From Conyzicola nivalis_A (lineage in GTDB: Bacteria > Actinomycetota > Actinomycetes > Actinomycetales > Microbacteriaceae), in the NCBI RefSeq assembly GCF_040548875.1, contig NZ_JBEPSJ010000003.1, positions 1 through 64,000 of the forward strand: DNA of 64,000 nucleotides, written 5' to 3'. Each line of letters starts with the position of its first letter. Position 1 is the stretch's first letter. This document shows positions 58,883 through 64,000 of the stretch, piece by piece. The notes below the pieces were generated by a model. That model was not told the DNA's origin. It saw only the letters and a list, made by a program, of their open reading frames with translations, and did no database searches. The position numbers and the translations under genes are program-made.

Positions 58883-58948
58883 TGAATTCCATTCCATTTC
58901 TTGTTTCGTGACCGGACGGATCCGGCCACGTCGAGCAGGCGGGCCTCG

Positions 58949-59230
58949 CTAGGAGGCTAAGTCGCCGTCGCCGAAGATGTAGTTGACCGCGAGCGAGAAC
59001 ACCCAGTCGAGTCCGCCTACGAGGGCCATCATGATGACCACGAAGACCAGCACGACGAGCGTGTAGCTCACGAGCTCTTTGCGAGTCGGAGTCACGACCT
59101 TCTTGAGCTCGCCGACGACCTGTCGGATGAACAGCGACAAACGGCCGAACGGGCTGCGCTTGACAGCGCTGTCCTTCCGGGCGTTCTCTACGACGTCCTC
59201 GCTGGGCTCGTCGGTGATTCTTCTAGCCAC
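58949..59230 (-). CDS. secE: Preprotein translocase subunit SecE
   Basis: This 93-residue protein is a core part of the SecYEG channel. After an N-terminal hydrophilic region it shows RLSLFIRQVVGELKKVVTPTRKEL and one transmembrane segment (VSYTLVVLVFVVIMMALVGG). The GTG at 59230 has GGAAGG upstream; the longer frame runs into the tRNA-Trp gene and is not used. Confidence 0.95.
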   Translation of the reverse strand: MARRITDEPSEDVVENARKDSAVKRSPFGRLSLFIRQVVGELKKVVTPTRKELVSYTLVVLVFVVIMMALVGGLDWVFSLAVNYIFGDGDLAS

Positions 59231-59300
59231 TGTTACTACCTTCCGACAACTCGTCGTTGTGGTGCACGGCACCCCGCACGGAAATGTACGAGGACACCTG

Positions 59301-59373
59301 CAGGGCGGACAGGACTTGAACCTGCAACCTGCGGTTTTGGAGACCGCTGCTCTACCAATTGAGCCACCGCCCT
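59301..59373 (-). tRNA. tRNA-Trp (CCA)
   Basis: The 73-base sequence folds as a cloverleaf: acceptor arms AGGGCGG and CCGCCCT, discriminator G, anticodon loop CTCCAAA with CCA, and T-loop TTCAAGT. CCA is not encoded. It lies 70 bases upstream of secE, the order seen in many actinobacteria. Confidence 0.97.
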
Positions 59374-59557
59374 TTGCGTGCTCTTGCGAACACACGGGGT
59401 ACTGCTTTTCTCACACGGCTTCGCTACTGAAACTCACAGGCTGGAATGCCAGAAGATGGCGCGCAAGAGCTTGGCAGAATTACTACCTCGACAAGTGTAA
59501 GGCATCGACGGCATTCCGTCATCTCGAGCGGACCGAGAACGACTCTGCCGTGCGCTC

Positions 59558-59569
59558 TACACTAGCTGC
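59558..59569 (+). promoter_or_regulatory. -10 element of a leaderless aminotransferase transcript
   Basis: TACACT (59558-59563) ends six bases before the GTG at 59570, so transcription would begin at or next to the start codon. No ribosome binding site is visible before the GTG, which supports a leaderless mRNA. Confidence 0.5.
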
Positions 59570-60784
59570 GTGGCCACATTTCCTCGAATCTCCCGGCGCA
59601 TTGGCGCTATTGCCGAGTCCGCGACCCTGAAGGTCGACGCGAAAGCGAAGGCTCTACAGGCGCAGGGACGCCCCGTCATCTCCTACGCGGCGGGGGAACC
59701 CGATTTCTCGACGCCCGCGACCATCGTCGAGGCGGCATCCGCTGCTGTTCTCGACCCCAGGAACTACCGCTACACCCCCGCGGTCGGCCTGCCCGAGTTG
59801 CGGGAGGCGATCGCGGCGAAGACCCTGCGCGACAGCGGGCTCGAGGTCGCCGCCTCGCAGGTCGTCGTGACCAACGGCGGCAAGCAGGCCGTGTACCAGG
59901 CCTTCGCCACGATCGTCGACCCGGGCGACGAGGTGTTGCTGCCCGCACCGTACTGGACCACCTACCCCGAGGCCATCCAGCTGGCCGGCGGCGTGCCCGT
60001 CGAGGTCTTCGCCGGCAGCGACCAGGGCTACCTCGTGACCGTCGAGCAGCTCGAGGCGGCGCGCACCGAGCGCACCAAGGTGCTGCTCTTCGTCTCGCCG
60101 TCGAACCCGACCGGCGCCGTGTACTCGGCCGCCGAGACCGCCGCGATCGGCGAGTGGGCGCTGTCGCACGGTATCTGGGTGATCTCCGACGAGATCTACC
60201 AGAACCTGACCTACTCCGACGACCCCGACGTCGCGCCCCGCGCCATCTCGATCGTCGAGGCCGTTCCCGCCCTGGCCGACACGACGATCCTCGTGAACGG
60301 CGTCGCGAAGACCTATGCCATGACCGGTTGGCGCGTGGGCTGGATGGTCGGCCCGGTCGACGCCATGAAGGCCGCCGGAAACCTGCAGTCGCACCTGTCG
60401 TCGAACGTGTCGAACATCTCGCAGCGCGCGGCCCTCGCCGCCCTCACCGGCCCGCAGGACGCCGTCGAGGAGATGCGACGCGCCTTCGACCGCCGTCGTC
60501 GCCTCATCGTCGACGAGCTGAACAAGATCGACGGGATCGTCTGCCCGGTTCCCGAGGGCGCCTTCTACGTCTACCCGGATGTCACGGGGTTGCTGAACCG
60601 CGAATGGGGCGGCGTCACGCCCACGACGTCGCTCGAACTGGCCGACCTGATCCTCGACCAGGCCGAGGTCGCCGTGGTGCCCGGCGAGGCTTTCGGGCCG
60701 AGCGGCTACCTGCGCCTCTCCTACGCGCTCGGCGACGCCCCGTTGCTCGAGGGAGTTCAGCGGCTGCAGCGGCTCTTCGCGTAG
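59570..60784 (+). CDS. Class I/II aminotransferase, aspartate aminotransferase type
   Basis: This 404-residue PLP enzyme transfers amino groups, probably between aspartate and 2-oxoglutarate. It shows YAAGEPDFSTP, NYRYTPAVGLPELREAIA, SPSNPTGAVYS, the PLP lysine in GVAKTYAMTGWRVGW (Lys247) and YLRLSYAL. The length and motifs are those of the gamma-subgroup AspC/AatA enzymes. Its GTG start lacks a ribosome binding site and seems leaderless. Confidence 0.92.
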   Translation: MATFPRISRRIGAIAESATLKVDAKAKALQAQGRPVISYAAGEPDFSTPATIVEAASAAVLDPRNYRYTPAVGLPELREAIAAKTLRDSGLEVAASQVVVTNGGKQAVYQAFATIVDPGDEVLLPAPYWTTYPEAIQLAGGVPVEVFAGSDQGYLVTVEQLEAARTERTKVLLFVSPSNPTGAVYSAAETAAIGEWALSHGIWVISDEIYQNLTYSDDPDVAPRAISIVEAVPALADTTILVNGVAKTYAMTGWRVGWMVGPVDAMKAAGNLQSHLSSNVSNISQRAALAALTGPQDAVEEMRRAFDRRRRLIVDELNKIDGIVCPVPEGAFYVYPDVTGLLNREWGGVTPTTSLELADLILDQAEVAVVPGEAFGPSGYLRLSYALGDAPLLEGVQRLQRLFA

Positions 60785-60799
60785 GCGCCCGCGAGCCGA

Positions 60800-60922
60800 G
60801 GGGCAAGGTTTCGACCTTTACGCACCCGCTGAATGTCGATTGTTTGCCCCTTGCTGAACCACCGGGCGCAGGGGGCAATGAAACGACTTTCAGGCATTCG
60901 TTCGACAGCCGAAGTTTGCCCC
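60800..60922. repeat. Two 51-base palindromic repeats with GGGGCAA/TTTGCCCC ends
   Basis: Copies at 60800-60850 and 60872-60922 are each 51 bases long, begin with GGGGCAA and end with GTTTGCCCC, and share TTCGAC/ACGAC and GTTCGACA/ATGTCGAT-like inner parts. The copies start 72 bases apart. They lie between convergent genes (aminotransferase and response regulator). Each could fold as a hairpin. Confidence 0.65.
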
Positions 60923-60956
60923 TCTGCTCGCCTCGAGAGGCGGCGCAGACGCCAGC

Positions 60957-61604
60957 TCAGAGCAGCTTTCGCTCCAGCGCCCACGCGGTGAGCTCGTAGC
61001 GCGACGAGAGCTGCAGCTTGCGCAGCACGGCCGAGACGTGCGTCTCGACGGTCTTCACCGAGATGAACAGCTCGGTCGCCACCTCTTTGTACGCATAGCC
61101 GCGCGCGATGAGGCGCATGACCTCGCGTTCGCGCGCGCTGAGCCGGTCGAGCTCGTCGTCCGACGCCGCCTGCTCGCCCGCGACCGCCCCGAAGGCGTCG
61201 AGCACGAAGCCGGCGAGGCGGGGCGAGAACACGGCGTCGCCGCCCGCGACCGCCGCGACCGCGCGCGACACCTCGCCGCCCGACGAGCCCTTGGTGATGT
61301 AGCCGCGCGCGCCGGCCCGGATCACGCCGACCACGTCTTCGGCCGAGTCCGACACCGACAGGGCGAGGAAGCGCACGGAGTCGAGCAGCGCGCTCGAACG
61401 GCGCAGCACCTCGGCTCCCCCGCCGCCGGCGCCGCCCGGCAGGTGCACGTCGAGCAGCACGACCTCGGGACGCAGCGATTCGATGAGCGCGACGGCCTCG
61501 TCGACGGTCGCGGCCTCTCCGAGAACGGTGACGGTGTCGTCGAGGTCGGCGCGCAGCCCCGAGCGGAAGATCGAGTGGTCGTCGACGATGAGCACGTTCG
61601 TCAT
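60957..61604 (-). CDS. NarL/LuxR-type response regulator
   Basis: This 215-residue regulator has a receiver domain (about residues 1-120, phospho-acceptor Asp52 in VVLLDVHLP) and a C-terminal LuxR helix-turn-helix (LSAREREVMRLIARGYAYKEVA in outline, then ISVKTVETHVSAVLRKL). It follows the PspC-containing kinase gene after 72 bases and is its natural partner. An unusual Gly-rich insert (GGAGGGGAE) follows the phosphorylation site. Confidence 0.93.
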   Translation of the reverse strand: MTNVLIVDDHSIFRSGLRADLDDTVTVLGEAATVDEAVALIESLRPEVVLLDVHLPGGAGGGGAEVLRRSSALLDSVRFLALSVSDSAEDVVGVIRAGARGYITKGSSGGEVSRAVAAVAGGDAVFSPRLAGFVLDAFGAVAGEQAASDDELDRLSAREREVMRLIARGYAYKEVATELFISVKTVETHVSAVLRKLQLSSRYELTAWALERKLL

Positions 61605-61676
61605 GCGGGTTCTCCTGAATTCTCACTGCGCCGGCCGCCGATGGGACGGATGCCACGGCTCACGTCACCGGGCACG

Positions 61677-62822
61677 TTACACCTCGAGGTGCAGGTGCAC
61701 CTCGGTGCCCGATCCGCCGGTACCCGGTCGCACGCTCGCGGAGCCGCCGGCACGGGACATCCGCCCCACTATCGATTCTCGGATGCCCAGGCGGTCGGCC
61801 GGAAGGGCCGACAGGTCGACGCCCGGTCCGCGGTCTCGCACGAACACGTCGATGGCCTCGGGCGACGTCTCGAGGTAGACGGAGACCTCTCCGCCGGCGT
61901 GCCGCGCCGCGTTCAGCATCGCCTCGCGGGCGGCCGCCACGAGCGCGGCGCTGGGGCGATCGACCGGGGCGCCGGCCGTGACCACGTCGATGCGCACCGC
62001 GTAGTCGAGCTCGATCGCGGCGGCGACGTCGCGCAGCTCGGTCGCCAGATCGCTCGCCACCGGGGTGTCGCCGACGAACAGCCAGTCGCGCAGCTCGCGC
62101 TCCTGCGCCCGGGCGATGCGGGCGACCTCGGTCGAGGCCCCCGCCCGGTTCTGGATCAGGGCGAGGGTCTGCAGCACGGAATCGTGCAGGTGCGCCGCGA
62201 TCTCGGCCCGCTGCTCCTCGCGCACCTGCGCGGTGCGCGAGGCCTGCAGGTCGCTCCACAGCGTGACGACGCGCGGGGCGACGATCACGGCCACCCCGAG
62301 CACCACCATCGTGACGCCGAGCACCGCGCCGGAGGCGGTGGGACGCGACAGGAGCACGGCCACCCCGGTGAGCACTAGCAGCACGACGGCGGCGATCCGC
62401 TTCCACACTCCCTGGGCCGCACTGCGGTCGGGGTCGTTGCGGTCGAACGTCAGGCTCCAGGCGACGGCCAGCCCGCTCGCCACGGTGACCACGAGAAGGG
62501 CGGTGATCGACTCGCGAGCGCTCGCGAGGAACAGGATCGCGCCGAGGGCGGCGATCACGAGCAGCAGCAGCGACGCGGGAGCGGAGCGCCGCACGGCCCC
62601 CGGCTCGTCGTCGGGGTCGGTCACGGCCTCGTCGAGCGGCACGAACGCCCAGAGCCACAGGTAGAGCAGGATGCCGCCGCCACCGAACAACGCGAGCACG
62701 ACGGCGAGCGCGCGCACGCCGCCCACCGAGACGTCGAGGTGTCGGGCGACGGCGAGGCACACCCCGCCGACCACGACTCGGCGGGGGCGCACGAGAGGCG
62801 GGCGGGCTCGTGGAGTGGTCAC
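61677..62822 (-). CDS. NarL-type sensor histidine kinase with N-terminal PspC domain
   Basis: This 381-residue kinase has an N-terminal PspC domain (about residues 12-66), four more membrane segments (about 82-185), a HisKA_3 dimerisation region with HLHDSVLQTLALIQ (His213) and a HATPase domain ending in GTGGSGTEVHLHLEV. The GTG at 62822 was chosen because the frame upstream is not family-like; TTGTAT lies six bases before it, which suggests a leaderless mRNA. PspC kinases are thought to sense envelope stress. It is divergent from a PspC protein gene. Confidence 0.9.
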   Translation of the reverse strand: MTTPRARPPLVRPRRVVVGGVCLAVARHLDVSVGGVRALAVVLALFGGGGILLYLWLWAFVPLDEAVTDPDDEPGAVRRSAPASLLLLVIAALGAILFLASARESITALLVVTVASGLAVAWSLTFDRNDPDRSAAQGVWKRIAAVVLLVLTGVAVLLSRPTASGAVLGVTMVVLGVAVIVAPRVVTLWSDLQASRTAQVREEQRAEIAAHLHDSVLQTLALIQNRAGASTEVARIARAQERELRDWLFVGDTPVASDLATELRDVAAAIELDYAVRIDVVTAGAPVDRPSAALVAAAREAMLNAARHAGGEVSVYLETSPEAIDVFVRDRGPGVDLSALPADRLGIRESIVGRMSRAGGSASVRPGTGGSGTEVHLHLEV

Positions 62823-62935
62823 CCTTGAATACAAGCAGGTTTGGCGGACCCCCGGATGCCCGGGCCCGCCTTTCAGGGTGCGGTCAGGGTGATACCCCAT
62901 GGCAGCTCGGCGTGCTCGGCGGCCACCATTGAGAC

Positions 62936-64000
62936 ATGCCCAAGAACACCACCCCGCAGCCCGAGCCGGACGAGTCCGTCGGCCAGGCAGCCCTCCCCGG
63001 CGCCGATCAGCCCGGCGCAGAACACCCCACCACAGACCTGCCCGGCCCCGACCACACCGGCCCCGACCACTCCGCCACAGACGGCGCCGGCCAGCCGCCC
63101 ACCGCTCCGCCGCTCGTCGAGCCGCTCGCCGGCAACCGCTTCTTCGCCTGGATGCGCTCGCTCAACCTGAACCGCGAGCCCGGCTGGATCGGCGGCGTCG
63201 CAGCCGGCATCGCAGCCCGCCTCGGCGTCGACCCGCTCATCGTGCGCGGCATCCTCGTGGTCGTCGCCGTGCTCGGCGGACCCGCGCTGCTGCTCTACGC
63301 CGCCGCATGGCTGCTGCTGCCCGACGAGAACGACAAGATCCACCTCGAGGAGGTCTTCAAGGGCCGCCTCGACTCGCCCATCGCCGGCATCGGAGCGCTC
63401 ATCCTGCTGAGCATGCTGCCCGTGACCCAGGGATTCTGGTTCGCCGGCAACGCCTTCTGGGGCGAGCCCTACTGGGCGCAGTCGTTCGGCCGCGCGCTGT
63501 GGACCGTCGTGGTGCTCGGACTCATCGTCTGGTTCGTGATCTGGGTGGCCCGCAGGTCGAGCCGCGCGTCGAACGTGCCGACACCGACACCGGCGACGAC
63601 GGATGCGCGTCCCGAGACGATCCCCCAGCCCCATACGGCGGCCTACTCCGCCGCCGGGGCCGGCGCGGCGGGCGCGCCCGGTGCCCGCCCCGTCGCGCCC
63701 CCCGGCACGGCGACGGCCGAGGAGTTCGCGGCCTGGCGCCTGCAGCAGGAGCAGTGGAAGGCCGAGAACGTCGCCTTCCGCACCCGGCAGGCCAACGAGC
63801 AGCGCGCCGCGAGCCTCGCCGCGCAGGCGCAGTACCGCGCCGAGCGGGCCGCCCGCCGTGCCGTCTACGAGGCGCACCAGGCGCGCACACGCTCCAACCC
63901 GCTCTACTCGTTCATCGCCATCGGGCTCGCGCTCGTCGTCGGCGGCGTCGTCACCGTGCTCCAGGGCGACGGCGCGATCGAGCCGGCCGGAGTGCTCGCC
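62936..64000 (+). CDS. PspC domain membrane protein, cut by the window end
   Basis: The frame stays open for 355 codons to the last base, so the gene is incomplete. Residues 1-62 are Pro/Asp-rich and hydrophilic. A PspC domain follows (about 66-132, with GWIGGVAAGIAARLGVDPLIVRG), then two membrane segments (about 145-205) and a charged Ala/Gln/Arg-rich stretch (about 260-322) before another hydrophobic segment. It is divergent from the PspC kinase gene by 113 bases and probably works with it in envelope stress sensing. Confidence 0.88.
   Translation, partial: MPKNTTPQPEPDESVGQAALPGADQPGAEHPTTDLPGPDHTGPDHSATDGAGQPPTAPPLVEPLAGNRFFAWMRSLNLNREPGWIGGVAAGIAARLGVDPLIVRGILVVVAVLGGPALLLYAAAWLLLPDENDKIHLEEVFKGRLDSPIAGIGALILLSMLPVTQGFWFAGNAFWGEPYWAQSFGRALWTVVVLGLIVWFVIWVARRSSRASNVPTPTPATTDARPETIPQPHTAAYSAAGAGAAGAPGARPVAPPGTATAEEFAAWRLQQEQWKAENVAFRTRQANEQRAASLAAQAQYRAERAARRAVYEAHQARTRSNPLYSFIAIGLALVVGGVVTVLQGDGAIEPAGVLA

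Noticed and set aside
58949..59395. A longer 148-residue version of SecE
   Set aside because: The extra N-terminus runs through the tRNA-Trp gene and is Cys/Pro-rich. The GTG at 59230 has a good ribosome binding site and gives a normal SecE.
60800..60922. A CRISPR-like array
   Set aside because: There are only two repeats, they are palindromic with variable interiors, and no cas gene is present. No CRISPR array is visible anywhere in the window.

Overview
The window comes from a high-GC actinobacterium, most likely a member of the Microbacteriaceae. The evidence is the strong G/C bias at third codon positions, frequent GTG starts, a NusG with a long acidic N-terminal extension, the gene order tRNA-Trp-secE-nusG-rplK-rplA, PspC-type sensor kinases, and CUT1 sugar importers without their own ATPase. 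No genus can be named from the sequence alone.

Layout. Bases 1-132 are a poly-G/poly-C tract that looks like an assembly edge or an unresolved hairpin. Bases 133-36000 form one large pentose and plant-polysaccharide region. It holds (i) a sugar-binding lipoprotein, an XylR-like ROK repressor and xylAB (133-6100); (ii) a bxlREFGA-type xylo-oligosaccharide cluster with a cytoplasmic GH3 enzyme (6320-12917); (iii) a ytfQRT-yjfF-type furanose importer with its own LacI regulator (12997-18688); (iv) a secreted M28 peptidase (19125-20660); (v) an arabinose block araBDA-chvE-gguAB with an AraR-like LacI regulator (21063-30410); and (vi) a second, paralogous ChvE/GguAB-type importer with a ROK regulator (30588-35982). 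Bases 36039-44220 hold a cyclase/APC permease pair, cbs-metB, a DUF3105/DUF305 pair and an ABC exporter. Bases 44323-47714 are an aglEFG-type alpha-glucoside importer. Bases 47996-59373 hold the ribosomal protein genes rplJL (with an L10 leader) and rplKA-nusG-secE-tRNA-Trp, separated by about 7.7 kb of unrelated genes (epimerase, two-component system, YqaJ-like nuclease, hydrolase, GNAT, NUDIX, oxidoreductase). The window ends with an aminotransferase, a NarL-type two-component system whose kinase carries a PspC domain, and a divergent PspC protein cut by the window edge.

How the genes work together. Extracellular xylan and arabinoxylan fragments would be bound by the lipoproteins, imported by CUT1 permeases (probably energised by a shared MsiK-type ATPase encoded elsewhere) or by CUT2 importers with their own ATPases, cut inside the cell by the GH3 enzyme, and fed through XylA/XylB or AraA/AraB/AraD to xylulose 5-phosphate. 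Two operator codes are readable. A TGTTG-N7-CAACA box lies at three xylose-related promoters. A TGTGnnCGnnCACA-like box lies at the ytfQ, araB and araR-like promoters and fits two sister LacI proteins.

Other notable structure: several families of short interspersed palindromes, mostly between convergent genes or at gene ends; intercistronic hairpins directly after binding-protein genes; an intrinsic terminator inside the rplJL leader; and paired GTAACG direct repeats with 11-bp spacing in front of the M28 peptidase.
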